Assembly: GCF_004343775.1 (NCBI RefSeq)
Contig: NZ_PTXL01000007.1
Location: forward strand, 124,001 to 188,000
Length of the DNA: 64,000 nucleotides
Reading direction: 5' to 3'
From: Burkholderia sp. SRS-46
Lineage (GTDB): Bacteria > Pseudomonadota > Gammaproteobacteria > Burkholderiales > Burkholderiaceae
In this document: piece by piece, positions 1-9,178 of the stretch
How positions within the stretch are numbered: the first letter of the stretch is position 1
Layout of the letters: every line of letters begins with the position of its first letter
Position numbers and translations under genes: made by a program
Notes under the pieces: generated by a model
Databases searched by the model: none
Seen by the model: the letters and a program-made list of their open reading frames with translations, nothing else
Told to the model about the DNA's origin: nothing

Positions 1-1748
1 GACTTCAGGTCAAAGCCGGCGCCGAGGAACGCGCCGCGCGTGTTGTCGGTGTGCTGGACCAGATAGCCGAGGTGAAGATGGGATGCGTAGCTCGTCGAAT
101 ACAGGTGCACGCGGTTCTGCCGCGTCGCGTCGTCCATCACGAGCTGGTTGTAGCCGCTGCCCGCGTACTCCTTCGAGCGGAAGCCGGACACGATGCCGTC
201 GCTGTGCCACTGCGGCTTGTTCGCGCCGTTGTAGACGCGCGCGATCGCGAGCGGCCGGTCGCAGTCGCCGCCGACGTGCGCGATCACGACTTCCTCACCG
301 ACCCGCGGGATATGCACGCCGCCGTAGCCAGCGCCGGTGTCCGACTGCGCGACCCGCACCCAGCACGACGCGCGCTGGTCGCCCGGGTTGACGCGGTCCC
401 ACACGAACATGACCCGAATCCGGTTCAGTTCGTCGGTATAGACTTCCTCGCCCTTCGGGCCGACGACGATCGCCGTCTCGAGATGCATCTCCGGCTTCTC
501 GTGCTCGAACGGGCTGCGATACGGCACCGACGTGCGCTGCGCCTCGACCTCGACGAGGTAGAAGCCGACGGAGCCGTCTGCATGCGGCACCTGGAACGCC
601 GCGTCGCCCGCCTTGCGCGCCCGCGCGTCGGCAAGTTCCTGCTGCAGGCTATGCGGGAAATTCGGTGCAGGCGTCGCCGGCAGGTTGTTCTCGATCCACC
701 AGGCGACCTCGATGGCCGCGAACGCCTGCTCGCCGTGCGCATCGCGGTCATGGACCGGATGCCCGCCCAGCGTAAACTGGCGGCCCGCGTCGATCGCGCG
801 CACGCCGCCGACGCCGTGAAAACGCTTCGCGCGCGACTCCCACTCCTCCATGCGCAGCTTCGACAGCTGGTCGCCGCGCTGCTGGTCGAGGTAGGTGTAC
901 GGGCCCGTGTATTCGTAGACTTCGAGCTGGTCGGGCAGTTCGCCCTGGTTGGCGACGGTGGGAATCGTCGTGCCCTTCGGGTTCGACGTCACACCGGGGT
1001 TCTTGTAGTCGAACGTGCGGGTCGTCAGCGAGACGCTCTGCAGCGTGCGCGAACCGGACCACTGCGTGAACGCATCGGCCTCGGCCTGCGTGCCCGCGCG
1101 ATGGAACGCGACCGTTTCCGGCGACAGCTTCGGAAACGCGCCGATCCGGTCCGTGACGACGAGCGTGTGCGACTGGCCGTCGTCGGCTTGCTCCCAGTGG
1201 CAGAACAAGCCCTCGCTTTCCAGCAGCCGGTGCACGAAGTGCCAATCGGTTTCGCTCTGGCGCGTGTACGAACGGCTCGGCAGCGGGTGCGCCAGCTCGA
1301 AGCGGAATCGGCCGCGCGCTTCCGGATGCCCGTTCAGCACGTCCGACACGATCTCGTCGGCCGGCTTGTCGATCCAGATCCGCTGGTCACGCCGGAATCG
1401 CAGCACGTGCATCCATGCCTGCATCGTGAGCTGATAGGTCGTCAGGCCGCCGTCGGCACCGAGCCGGCGCGCCGTGTACACATAGCCGTGCACCGGCCGG
1501 TACGCGCCGTTGGCCTGCTGGATCCACAGCGTGACCGGCTGCGCGATCAGCTTCTTCAGCTCGATGTCGCTGTTCAGCGACAGCACGTCGAGCGTGAACG
1601 TGTAATGCCTGCCGACTCTCGATCGACCGACGGCTCGCTGCACCACCAGGGCATTGCCCCCCAGCGGCGTATCGAGCTTCAACAGGCGGTTCTGCTGCAT
1701 CAAGCCGCCACGGATCGCGGCCGCAATGTCTTGCGCGTACATAGCCAT
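1..1748 (-). CDS. vgrG: VgrG type VI secretion spike protein (partial, runs off left edge)
   Basis: VgrG forms the trimeric needle tip of the type VI secretion system and carries effectors, usually through a PAAR protein. Reading the minus strand from ATG at 1748 gives 582 uninterrupted residues to the window edge, starting MAMYAQDIAAAIRGG. The N-terminal gp27-like part (about residues 20-400, with a CHWEQADDGQSHTLVVTDR-type strand) and the gp5/OB-fold part (EEVYTDELNRIRVMFVWDR, then GGVHIPRVGEEVVIAHVGGD) are in the usual VgrG order. A GAAAGG precedes the start. The stop lies outside the window, so the C-terminus, including any evolved effector extension, cannot be judged. No T6SS structural genes are visible nearby, so this looks like an orphan vgrG island. 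The opposite strand is also open over this stretch but encodes only arginine/alanine-rich nonsense. Confidence 0.93.
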   Translation of the reverse strand, partial: MAMYAQDIAAAIRGGLMQQNRLLKLDTPLGGNALVVQRAVGRSRVGRHYTFTLDVLSLNSDIELKKLIAQPVTLWIQQANGAYRPVHGYVYTARRLGADGGLTTYQLTMQAWMHVLRFRRDQRIWIDKPADEIVSDVLNGHPEARGRFRFELAHPLPSRSYTRQSETDWHFVHRLLESEGLFCHWEQADDGQSHTLVVTDRIGAFPKLSPETVAFHRAGTQAEADAFTQWSGSRTLQSVSLTTRTFDYKNPGVTSNPKGTTIPTVANQGELPDQLEVYEYTGPYTYLDQQRGDQLSKLRMEEWESRAKRFHGVGGVRAIDAGRQFTLGGHPVHDRDAHGEQAFAAIEVAWWIENNLPATPAPNFPHSLQQELADARARKAGDAAFQVPHADGSVGFYLVEVEAQRTSVPYRSPFEHEKPEMHLETAIVVGPKGEEVYTDELNRIRVMFVWDRVNPGDQRASCWVRVAQSDTGAGYGGVHIPRVGEEVVIAHVGGDCDRPLAIARVYNGANKPQWHSDGIVSGFRSKEYAGSGYNQLVMDDATRQNRVHLYSTSYASHLHLGYLVQHTDNTRGAFLGAGFDLK

Positions 1749-1965
1749 GCCTTTCGTTTTTATTACAGCGCTCTCGGATAGCGTCTGATGATTGGCGCGG
1801 ATTGTATCTCAACGTTTCGCGAAATTTATGCACCCATTGTTTCAGCGTGTATCGCGTTTCCGCAGTGGTCGTCGACGCAGGTTGCAATGGTGGCCGGCAG
1901 AGGGTGCGCGGCAGAGCCGGCGTAAAATTCCCGTCCGTTCCAAGGTCCCGCACAAGGGGGCGACA

Positions 1966-2466
1966 TTGCAGACGAAACAGAAGATCCTGGTCAGCACCTG
2001 CCTGCTCGGCCAGCCGGTGCGTTACAACGGCGCGGCCAAGACCGCCGCGCATCACGCACTCGACGCATGGCGGCGCGACGGGCGTATCGTGCCCGTCTGC
2101 CCGGAGCTGGCGGCCGGCTTCGGCGTGCCCCGCCCGCCGGCGGAAATCGCGCACGGGCAATCGGGCCAGCACGTGCTGGCGGGCGACGCGAGGGTCGTCG
2201 AGGTGACCGGCAAGGACGTCACCGCGCCCTACATCGCGGGCGCACAGGTCGCGCTGAACCTGGCGCGCGCGCACGGCTGCCGGTTCGCGCTGTTGGCCGA
2301 CGGCAGCCCGTCGTGCGGCAGCGGCTTCATCTACGACGGCAGCTTCGCGGGCCAGCGGCATCCCGGCGCGGGCGTCACGGCCGCGCTGTTGCGCCAGCAC
2401 GGCATCGAGGTGTTCGCGGACTCGGAGATCGATGCGCTGTGCGCACGGCTCGCGCAGCTCGACTGA
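1966..2466 (+). CDS. DUF523 family protein
   Basis: A 166-residue cytoplasmic protein of the DUF523 family, whose biochemical function is not established. Family hallmarks are visible: LVSTCLLGQPVRYNG near the N-terminus, VCPELAAGFGVPRPP in the middle and DGSPSCGSGFIYDG near residue 110, giving conserved cysteines that could bind metal. The start chosen is TTG at 1966 because AAGGGGG lies just upstream; no ATG gives the conserved N-terminus at the right place. It is transcribed divergently from vgrG and ends about 50 bp before the trpS leader promoter, so it is probably monocistronic. Confidence 0.85.
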   Translation: MQTKQKILVSTCLLGQPVRYNGAAKTAAHHALDAWRRDGRIVPVCPELAAGFGVPRPPAEIAHGQSGQHVLAGDARVVEVTGKDVTAPYIAGAQVALNLARAHGCRFALLADGSPSCGSGFIYDGSFAGQRHPGAGVTAALLRQHGIEVFADSEIDALCARLAQLD

Positions 2467-2512
2467 TGCGCAACGCGGCGCGCCGCCCGGTGCGGCGGCC
2501 GCCGCGCCGCGC

Positions 2513-2518
2513 TATACT
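2513..2518 (+). promoter_or_regulatory. Probable -10 element of the trpS leader transcript
   Basis: TATACT lies 7 bp upstream of the leader-peptide ATG at 2525. No convincing -35 is seen in the GC-rich stretch before it. If this is the -10, transcription would begin at or within a few bases of 2525, so the leader peptide would be translated from a leaderless or nearly leaderless RNA. The second Met codon at 2531 is an alternative start. Confidence 0.45.
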
Positions 2519-2524
2519 CGTCCG

Positions 2525-2575
2525 ATGGACATGAAACCGATCTCGTCGAAGCTGCAGCACTGGTGGCACGCCTGA
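2525..2575 (+). CDS. Tryptophan-rich leader peptide (trpS attenuator)
   Basis: The frame atg...tga encodes a 16-residue peptide, MDMKPISSKLQHWWHA, with two adjacent Trp codons three codons before the stop. Trp is normally the rarest residue, and tandem Trp codons just upstream of a terminator hairpin and a Trp-related gene are the classical sign of ribosome-mediated transcription attenuation. The Trp-codon stretch CTGGTGGC (2559-2566 region) can itself pair with the 5' arm GCCGCCAG of the terminator at 2616-2623 through a G-U pair, giving an obvious way for ribosome position to control folding. The peptide is too short for ordinary gene finding. Inference: low charged tRNA-Trp stalls the ribosome and lets trpS be transcribed. 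Confidence 0.75.
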   Translation: MDMKPISSKLQHWWHA

Positions 2576-2615
2576 ACCCGGCGGCCCGTTTCTTCCTGTC
2601 TTTCCCGAACGCGAT

Positions 2616-2643
2616 GCCGCCAGTCCTGGCGGCATTTTCGTTT
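2616..2643 (+). terminator. Attenuator terminator upstream of trpS
   Basis: A perfect 8-bp stem GCCGCCAG / CTGGCGGC with a 2-base spacer (2616-2633) is followed by ATTTTCGTTT. It lies between the Trp leader peptide and trpS, so it would end transcription before trpS unless an alternative fold forms. Upstream GGCGG at about 2579-2583 is a candidate antiterminator partner for the CCGCC of the 5' arm. Confidence 0.72.
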
Positions 2644-2686
2644 CTGCGCTGGCGGCTGGTGGCGTCTGACCATGGAGCCCCAGACC

Positions 2687-3703
<1,017 letters not shown>

Positions 3704-3715
3704 CGCGCGGATTGC

Positions 3716-3747
3716 CCGAAGGCGGGGTGGGCAACCCCTGCCTTCGG
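3716..3747 (+). terminator. Hairpin downstream of trpS
   Basis: CCGAAGGCGGGG (3716-3727) pairs with CCCCTGCCTTCGG (3735-3747) with a single bulged T and a 7-base loop. It lies 13 bp after the trpS stop and may end its transcript, but no T-tract follows. Its right arm is also the tRNA-Arg-derived repeat at 3731-3752, so the hairpin may be a by-product of integration. Confidence 0.45.
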
Positions 3748-3752
3748 AGGGC
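3731..3752 (-). repeat. Candidate attL: 22-bp fragment of tRNA-Arg(CCG) at left end of element 1
   Basis: These 22 bp are identical to the anticodon-arm part of the tRNA-Arg(CCG) fragment found at 55810-55831, and share 19 bp with the copy at 20596-20614, in the same orientation. Unlike the other copies, no tRNA 3' end lies to its left. Instead, an inverted, imperfect copy of the T-arm sequence (GGTTGCTGGTTCGACCCAGC) is found at 3768-3787. It is the best visible left boundary of the first integrated element, but its history is not a simple single insertion. Confidence 0.55.
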
Positions 3753-3848
3753 GTCGCCCAAGCGTATGGTTGCTGGTTCGACCCAGCAAAATCAAGGACT
3801 TACCTTACCCTGAGTTACTCCAGTTTAACCTGATTTACCGCGGTCACT

Positions 3849-3864
3849 GCAGCAAAATTGCAGC
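3849..3864 (+). repeat. Candidate integrase arm site (left) of element 1
   Basis: GCAGCAAAATTGCAGC occurs here, about 100 bp inside the left att repeat, and again in the same orientation at 20475-20490, close to the right att repeat of the same element. A near-identical 16-mer (one internal base changed) sits inside both ends of the neighbouring P2-like prophage. The position suggests an integrase or excisionase binding site. Confidence 0.5.
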
Positions 3865-3982
3865 AAGGCGAGCACCGACTGCAGCCACCCGAGGAACATC
3901 CGGTAAAAACAAGGAATCATCCTCGCGGCTCACCCATATACTGCGTGCAGTCATGTGATTGCTTGCCCGGAAACGTGACACC

Positions 3983-4252
3983 GTGGAACCCAAACTCCTC
4001 ACCCCCAAGGCGCTCGCCGAGAAGCTCTGCCTCGCCGAGCAGACCATCTACAACCGGAATTCGAAGGGCGGCGATTTGCCTCGCTGCATCAAGCTTGGAC
4101 GGCTACTCCGGTTCCCAGAGGCGGACGTCGAAGCCTGGCTGGCCACCAAGTCATCGCCCTCTGGCCAGCCGCCTGCCTCGAACGCAGCGCCCGCAGCCAA
4201 GCGCCGCGGCAGGCCGACCAAGGCCGAACAGGTCGCCGCGCGCCGCACTTGA
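3983..4252 (+). CDS. AlpA/excisionase-like helix-turn-helix protein
   Basis: A protein of about 89 residues whose core, LLTPKALAEKLCLAEQTIYNR to GRLLRFPEADVEAWLA, is the MerR-like winged HTH found in AlpA regulators and recombination directionality factors. A basic tail (AAKRRGRPTKAEQVAARR) follows. It is the first gene inside the left end of the element, at the opposite end from the integrase at 19405-20418, and would fit an excisionase or a regulator of excision. The start is taken as GTG 3983; TTG 3959 is also open. No strong ribosome binding site distinguishes them. Confidence 0.75.
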   Translation: MEPKLLTPKALAEKLCLAEQTIYNRNSKGGDLPRCIKLGRLLRFPEADVEAWLATKSSPSGQPPASNAAPAAKRRGRPTKAEQVAARRT

Positions 4253-4433
4253 GCTATACGTCAAAGCCCCTCCCAAAAACTACGCCCCGGCGGCAACCGG
4301 GGCTGGGGGGCGCAGAAGCGCGCCTATGCTCACTCACGTGGAAGTATAGAAGCGCGGAACGTCCATGAATCCGCCGCATATCAGCACGCGGAGGAAATAC
4401 TTTGTGAATTGAGGACAGCTACCTGGCTGAAGC

Positions 4434-4452
4434 GGCACACACGAGGTGTGCC
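4434..4452 (+). promoter_or_regulatory. Hairpin abutting the rep start codon
   Basis: GGCACAC (4434-4440) and GTGTGCC (4446-4452) form a perfect 7-bp stem around a 5-base loop, ending on the base before the ATG at 4453. It could hide the translation start, or could be the nicking stem-loop of a rolling-circle origin. The rest of the 200 bp between the AlpA-like gene and this point shows no gene. Confidence 0.5.
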
Positions 4453-5211
4453 ATGTCCACTGTTTCACCGACGGCTGCCCGCCGTCATTGCACCACCGCA
4501 GCGCCGGCGTCCCGCTCTTCTGAACTTGTCAGAAAGACCGGAACAAGTGCGACACGATGCGAAAGAAGGCGGAAAACCAAGGCCAAGAAACAGCTGCCAA
4601 GAGTCATCAAGGAGCAGCGCCGCTATGCCAAGGCGATGGGCTTGCGTGCTGTCGCGCAGACGCTGACGTACGAAGACGACGGAGAGTTCTCCCCGGGGCA
4701 CATCAGCAATTTCCTTGAACTGGTGCGTAAGGCCCTGAAACGCCGTGGCCACGCGCTGCCCTACACCTGGGTGCTGGAGCGCGAGGGCCGGCTTCACTAC
4801 CACCTGATGCTCTGGCTCCCCCGCGACTTTCGTCTCGACAAGGAGAAACTCGCGAAATGGTGGCCTTGGGGCGCGACGTGGACCGCATCCTGCAAGCGCG
4901 TGAAGCGCTGGGGCCGCTACATGGCCAAGTTCAACTGCATGACGCGCATTCCGAAAGCCGCTCGCCTGTTCGGTTACGGAGGATTGGATGAAGGCGGCAA
5001 GGTAGCGGTGCAGCACGCGGCCCTCCCCCGATGGCTGCAGGCGCTGGTGCCCCGCGGCACCGCCGTTCGCCGCTTTCCAGGCGGCGGATGGGCAAACCTC
5101 GGGACCGGCGAAATTCATGTGCCGCCGTATCGCTGGACGCCTCGAGGATGGGCGATGCGCCAAGAGGAGACATCACCTCGGGCGCCGGTCGAGGAGCCAT
5201 GCGAAGCGTGA
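4453..5211 (+). CDS. HUH-family rolling-circle replication initiator-like protein
   Basis: A 252-residue protein. The central part carries an HUH-type metal motif, REGRLHYHLMLWLP (about residues 111-124), and about 45 residues later WGRYMAKFNC, matching the Tyr-x-x-Lys catalytic motif of phage and plasmid Rep nickases. Such proteins nick one strand at the double-strand origin and remain linked through the tyrosine. The first 60 residues are basic and low in recognisable content, so the true start may be further in. It lies just after the excisionase-like gene in the left part of the element, suggesting the excised circle can replicate or be mobilised. A role as relaxase cannot be excluded. 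Confidence 0.7.
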   Translation: MSTVSPTAARRHCTTAAPASRSSELVRKTGTSATRCERRRKTKAKKQLPRVIKEQRRYAKAMGLRAVAQTLTYEDDGEFSPGHISNFLELVRKALKRRGHALPYTWVLEREGRLHYHLMLWLPRDFRLDKEKLAKWWPWGATWTASCKRVKRWGRYMAKFNCMTRIPKAARLFGYGGLDEGGKVAVQHAALPRWLQALVPRGTAVRRFPGGGWANLGTGEIHVPPYRWTPRGWAMRQEETSPRAPVEEPCEA

Positions 5212-5520
5212 TGAGACTCGTCCATCCTCGCTGGTTCGGGCCGTCTCATCCACTCAGCCGGCGGACAAATTGCATCGACCGTCGGGACAGTTCGCCGCCT
5301 TTTCCCCAAAAAACAACACCATGTATATCGTGGAATTTTCATTTGCCAAGTAGTCCGAATGTTTGTTTTGACCAGGTCAATCACGCCTGCTACGGTGGTA
5401 TACCCGGGCCCTCGCTGGTCGTCAGTGAAGGTGTGAGCAGGAGCAATCCGTCGACTGTCAAGGTGCACGTCAAGCCGACCGCCAATAGTTGCTCTCGCGC
5501 GGGGCCGCAGAAAAGAGAGC
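5212..5520. other. Non-coding stretch between rep and the membrane-protein genes
   Basis: About 310 bp with lower G+C than its neighbours around 5310-5400. The longest plausible frame is only ten codons. Nothing else recognisable is seen; it may hold the promoter of the downstream genes or part of the replication origin. Confidence 0.5.
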
Positions 5521-6249
5521 ATGAAAATGGAATCGAAGAAGACCACGCGCACCAGGATTGACCCGCTGAACACGGTCGTCGACTACGACCTGCTGCGCAT
5601 TGCGCACGACCTCGTAACGCTCGAGCAGAACCGTGCCTACTGGCGCGACGTGAAGGTGCCGCGGCGCCCGCTCGGCCGGGTTCGTTTCGAGGTGCCCCGC
5701 CAGTTCGCGACCTTCGTGCTGCCGGCGCTCAGCTACGGGGGCGCCGCCCTGGTTTTCGGCTGGACCCAGGCCCTGTGGGGACTCCCCGCCTACGTGCTGC
5801 TCGGTGTGCTGCTCGACCGCCAGCTGACCTCGGCCATCGCCCGCCAGCTCGCGAAGGAAAAGGACCTCGACCGCGGCCGCTACGCGGCGACGAAAATCTT
5901 CGGCGAGCGCCTCGGCCTTGCCCCGGAAGAAGTCAACGTCGAGCGGCTGGTGAAGATGCTCAAGGACTTTTATGTGGTGGACTACCGTCTCCGGAAAGCC
6001 GCCGAGCAGCAGGCGGAAGCCGAAGCGGCCGCGCAAGCACAGGCTCACCAGGAAGCGGCGGCTGCACGCCGCGTTCAGGGCGGGGGGCGCCGCCGCTGGA
6101 GCAACGCGCGCGACCCCGGCCGCGATGACGCCAGCTACCCGGTCGCGCCGTTGACGACGCTTCCGCAGGTGAACCCGGTCAGCGGTCTGCCGATGATTGA
6201 AAACACCGTCATCGACGTCGGCGGTCATGTGTTCGGCACCGACAACTGA
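5521..6249 (+). CDS. Conserved-looking membrane protein, function unknown
   Basis: A 242-residue protein I do not recognise. Residues about 62-100 (ATFVLPALSYGGAALVFG, then a second stretch LWGLPAYVLLGVLL) form a hairpin of two membrane segments. They are flanked by a basic N-terminal half and by a long alanine/glutamine-rich, probably coiled, cytoplasmic tail (RLRKAAEQQAEAEAAAQAQAH). AAAAGAGAG precedes the ATG at 5521; an in-frame ATG follows two codons later. It is spaced 12 bp from the next membrane-protein gene, so the two are probably co-transcribed. The layout recalls small accessory membrane proteins of conjugative or filamentous elements, but no function is claimed. Confidence 0.7.
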   Translation: MKMESKKTTRTRIDPLNTVVDYDLLRIAHDLVTLEQNRAYWRDVKVPRRPLGRVRFEVPRQFATFVLPALSYGGAALVFGWTQALWGLPAYVLLGVLLDRQLTSAIARQLAKEKDLDRGRYAATKIFGERLGLAPEEVNVERLVKMLKDFYVVDYRLRKAAEQQAEAEAAAQAQAHQEAAAARRVQGGGRRRWSNARDPGRDDASYPVAPLTTLPQVNPVSGLPMIENTVIDVGGHVFGTDN

Positions 6250-6261
6250 GCCTACCAATCC

Positions 6262-6576
6262 ATGAGCAGCAAGAAGAAGTATCCGTACCCAGAACCGAGG
6301 GTTCCGTTCTATCCGGAAAAGGAGCCGCTGAACCGGCGCCTCTATGCTGGGGCCAAGCACACCCTAGTCGCGTGCCTCCGTGGCGTCGGCCAGTTCTTCG
6401 TCGGCCTGTTCGGCGCGCTCTGGTCGCTCATCCAGGGCTTGTGGGCGATTGCGGTGTTCCTTGGCATCTTCTTTGGCCTGCTGAGCCTCTTTACCAGCGG
6501 AGAATCCGCCCAGCCGGTCAGCACGCCCGCAGCGTCTGCCGTTCATGGCGCGCATACCGGGGCGAAGACCCACTAG
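6262..6576 (+). CDS. Small membrane protein, function unknown
   Basis: A 104-residue protein with a basic, proline-rich N-terminus (MSSKKKYPYPEPRVPFYPEKE), one long or two close hydrophobic segments between about residues 32 and 75 (SLIQGLWAIAVFLGIFFGLL) and a short Ala/Ser-rich tail. It follows the larger membrane protein by 12 bp. No family recognised. Confidence 0.65.
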   Translation: MSSKKKYPYPEPRVPFYPEKEPLNRRLYAGAKHTLVACLRGVGQFFVGLFGALWSLIQGLWAIAVFLGIFFGLLSLFTSGESAQPVSTPAASAVHGAHTGAKTH

Positions 6577-6656
6577 GCGGCGCCCCGCCAGAAAATGGAC
6601 TGAAGCAGACGCGGCAGCCAGCGAGCCTCGCAGCGCTATCAACGAAGGAAGAGGAA

Positions 6657-6833
6657 ATGATGAACCGAACGAATCCGGCCTGGCTCGAGGAGGTGCGCAT
6701 CCTGCCAGCGACTGACGAAATCCAGGTTGCGGAGCTGGCGTTGAATACGGCCGAAACCGCAGAACAGCAGGAAGCTTCGGAAACCGCGCTACTTGGCGCC
6801 ATGCTGTCGTACCTGGCGGCCGAGCTTGGATGA
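6657..6833 (+). CDS. Small acidic protein, function unknown
   Basis: A 58-residue acidic protein (MMNRTNPAWLEEVRILPATD start; alanine and glutamate rich end). The GAAGGAAGAGGA just upstream is a very strong ribosome binding site and supports ATG 6657 (ATG 6660 is equally possible). It lies third in a run of small genes after the two membrane proteins. No known family recognised. Confidence 0.6.
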   Translation: MMNRTNPAWLEEVRILPATDEIQVAELALNTAETAEQQEASETALLGAMLSYLAAELG

Positions 6834-6839
6834 CGGGGA

Positions 6840-6872
6840 TTTTCCGTAGGCCTCCAGCCGCCCTGCGGAAAA
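6840..6872. repeat. Inverted repeat, possible terminator
   Basis: TTTTCCGTAGG (6840-6850) and CCTGCGGAAAA (6862-6872) form an 11-bp stem with one mismatch, directly after the small acidic gene. It may be a bidirectional terminator; the A/T ends of the arms would supply the U-tract. The following 200 bp, up to 7071, show no gene. Confidence 0.5.
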
Positions 6873-7071
6873 CCCACAGAAAAACGACATACGTCTGACT
6901 AAGTAAAAAGACAGCGCGATGGCTTGCCTCGCATGGGTCGTTGCCTGCTGGCGTTGATGTTCTAACTCAAGCGGTCGAGTAACCAGTTCAGCACGGAGCC
7001 GTCATCCCCCTGGGGCGCGCCTATACGCCTTTGCAGGAGTACGTTCCTGTGCGAGGAATATAGGAGGCAAG

Positions 7072-7485
7072 GTGCAGACAACCGAGATGCTTTACTGCCC
7101 GATGATGGGCATACGCGGGCCAGTGCCCGACACCGCAACTGCGTGGCGTGAGCAGTATCGACACGCCTGGGCATTCAATCCGTGGACGGGCCACCAGCGT
7201 TCGCCACTCGATATCGAGCAGGACCCTGACGGGAGGCTATTAATCCCACCTGGCGAAAAGCCAACGGGAGAGTGGGAGCGTCACATCCTGATGGAGTTGT
7301 GGGCTAACGGCGCGCTTGGTCAATTCAAGAGATTTGGTTGGGCCGGGAAACTAGACGCTCAGCAGCTCATTGTCAAACTGTGCAAGGGTGAGCAGGCCTT
7401 GACCTTCAGGCTGAACGAACCAAGAGACGAGGAGCGCTACTACCAGTTGTTGCACCTCGAGGTATGGCGAGTCGCCACGCAGTAA
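7072..7485 (+). CDS. Hypothetical protein
   Basis: A 137-residue soluble protein starting at GTG 7072, chosen because TAGGAGGCAAG sits immediately upstream. It is rich in Trp and charged residues (for example WAFNPWTGHQRSPLDIEQDP) and has no membrane segment or motif I recognise. It is a single gene between an inverted repeat and a strong terminator, in the accessory part of the element. Confidence 0.65.
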   Translation: MQTTEMLYCPMMGIRGPVPDTATAWREQYRHAWAFNPWTGHQRSPLDIEQDPDGRLLIPPGEKPTGEWERHILMELWANGALGQFKRFGWAGKLDAQQLIVKLCKGEQALTFRLNEPRDEERYYQLLHLEVWRVATQ

Positions 7486-7491
7486 AACTCC

Positions 7492-7514
7492 AGCCCGCCT
7501 CGTGCGGGCTTTTT
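7492..7514 (+). terminator. Rho-independent terminator
   Basis: AGCCCGC / GCGGGCT stem (7492-7510) followed by a run of five T, seven bases after the stop of the gene ending at 7485. Confidence 0.85.
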
Positions 7515-7691
7515 CTCCGCTGCCAGGCACGCGCCCGAGGGATAAATCCGCGTCTTTGGTCAGCGCGGCCGCTTCACAGGTTTATGTGCAGATAGTTGGA
7601 CTCGACCGCCCTCCTGAACAGGATGGCGAGTCGCACAACTCACACACGTGATGGCTGTGTAACACAGCGCTCACCGGAGAAACTCAGAAAC

Positions 7692-8414
7692 ATGAAAAAG
7701 ACGATTGAGCCCGCACTGAGTGCTGCCCTCGCAGGTGTGGATATTCCACGCAGCGTTGAACTGCTCCGCAACTGGTTGGTGACCGCTAAGGCGGGTGAGC
7801 CCGAAGCTCTGGTGCGCGAAACGCGGGCGGAGCTCCGCCCCAAGGTGACGCTCCTGATGCGCGACCTGCTTTCAGGTTATCCGGCCACTATGCTCGGCGC
7901 GCCCGTGTTGCTACTCGCCCACCCCGATAGCGATTCTTGCCGGCGACAGATGACAAGCGTCTCGCTTCCGTCTCCGGCGCCCGATATCGCGCAGCCATGC
8001 GCAGACCTGCGCTTCCTCGGCTGGCTGAGGACGGACACGCTCCTGCCGGTAGCCCCGCCCTTTCGTCCGGAACACCATCCGGTCGTGGTCTCGTGGTTCG
8101 AGCCGACTGCGGCAGTCGCTGTTTTTCGCAGTCACGCCGGCGTATTCGACTACGACAGCATCGAGCTGTCCAACTGGTGGTGGGCGGAACTGTTCCGACC
8201 GACTGCAGGCAACATCAGGCTCGCTTCACGCGTATTGCTGCCCTACCCCGACGCGCTGGAAGCCGCCCGCGTATTGGAAGCCTCCGCCAATGCCGAAGCG
8301 CCCCTGGAGCAAGGTCTTTTCCTGTCGGACGCAGCCTGGCATTGGGCGCACAGCGAGGGTGTGCTGTTTCATGAAACTTACCGGCATATGTACTCCGGCG
8401 ACATCTGCGTTTGA
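7692..8414 (+). CDS. Hypothetical protein, about 240 residues
   Basis: A 240-residue soluble protein that I do not recognise. It starts MKKTIEPALSAALAGVDIPR, chosen because GGAG lies about 12 bp upstream; longer frames back to 7596 lack support. The C-terminal half contains clustered aromatic residues (ELSNWWWAELFRPT) and no obvious catalytic signature. It is followed by a serine recombinase after 200 bp. Confidence 0.6.
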   Translation: MKKTIEPALSAALAGVDIPRSVELLRNWLVTAKAGEPEALVRETRAELRPKVTLLMRDLLSGYPATMLGAPVLLLAHPDSDSCRRQMTSVSLPSPAPDIAQPCADLRFLGWLRTDTLLPVAPPFRPEHHPVVVSWFEPTAAVAVFRSHAGVFDYDSIELSNWWWAELFRPTAGNIRLASRVLLPYPDALEAARVLEASANAEAPLEQGLFLSDAAWHWAHSEGVLFHETYRHMYSGDICV

Positions 8415-8608
8415 CTGCGCGCTACGGACTCATCCTTCGTGCTAACAGCGCACTCGCAGCGATAAGGCTATCGCGACGAGTCAGTCCAGCGAGTACAGAA
8501 AACGATGGGTTTCTGGACAATCAGTTCGCCATCCCCTCGCAACCACGCTATACCCGTCCAGATGTTCAACAACACGTCCATCAATCAACGTCCGGAAAAG
8601 GGAGCGCC

Positions 8609-9178
8609 ATGGCAATTATTGGATACGCCCGCGTGAGCACCGTCGAGCAGACCCTCGACCTACAGCGGGACGCCCTGCAGGCAGCAGGGGCCTTCAACAT
8701 CTATGAAGACAAGGCGAGCGGCAAAACGGCCGACAGACCGGAACTCGAACATTGCCTGAAAGCACTGCGCGACGGCGACACTCTGGTCGTGTGGAGGCTG
8801 GACCGGCTGGGCCGCAACTTACAAGACCTCATTCGCATCGTCGGCGAACTCGACGAGCGTGGCGTGAAGCTCAAGTCGGTGAAGGAGTCCATCGACACGG
8901 CCGGCCCCACCGGAAAGCTCGTCTTCCACATGTTCGGAGCGCTGGCTGAGTTCGAGCGCGAACTCGTTCGCGAGAGAACTCTCGCTGGCCTTGAGGCAGC
9001 CCGCGCGCGTGGCCGCCATGGTGGTCGACCACTCGCCTTGGACGCGAAGCAGCACAAAGCCGCGTTGGCAATGATGAAGAACCGAGACATATCGGTCGCA
9101 GAAATCAGCCGCCAGTTCGGTGTGTCGCGCTCGACGCTGTACAGCATTCAGTCCGCAAGCAGGTTCCCCCCCGAATGA
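8609..9178 (+). CDS. Serine recombinase, resolvase/invertase family
   Basis: A 189-residue small serine recombinase. The catalytic domain starts MAIIGYARVSTVEQTLDLQRD with the nucleophile Ser10, followed by the conserved arginine region VVWRLDRLGRN (about residues 65-75) and the long E-helix (HMFGALAEFERELVRERT). The C-terminus has a Hin/Tn3-like HTH (SVAEISRQFGVSRSTLYSI). Such enzymes resolve cointegrates or invert DNA. ATG 8609 has GGGAG upstream. It sits next to the defence cargo, not next to the att sites, so it probably came with the cargo or acts as a resolvase for the element. No flanking recombination site was recognised. Confidence 0.9.
   Translation: MAIIGYARVSTVEQTLDLQRDALQAAGAFNIYEDKASGKTADRPELEHCLKALRDGDTLVVWRLDRLGRNLQDLIRIVGELDERGVKLKSVKESIDTAGPTGKLVFHMFGALAEFERELVRERTLAGLEAARARGRHGGRPLALDAKQHKAALAMMKNRDISVAEISRQFGVSRSTLYSIQSASRFPPE

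Noticed and set aside
51..1781. A 576-codon open frame on the plus strand
   Set aside because: It is the antisense of vgrG. Its product is Arg/Ala/Val-rich without motifs, while the minus strand encodes an unbroken VgrG.
5321..5353. A ten-codon leader-like frame (MYIVEFSFAK) before the membrane-protein gene
   Set aside because: No terminator hairpin or rare-codon cluster follows, and there is no ribosome binding site.
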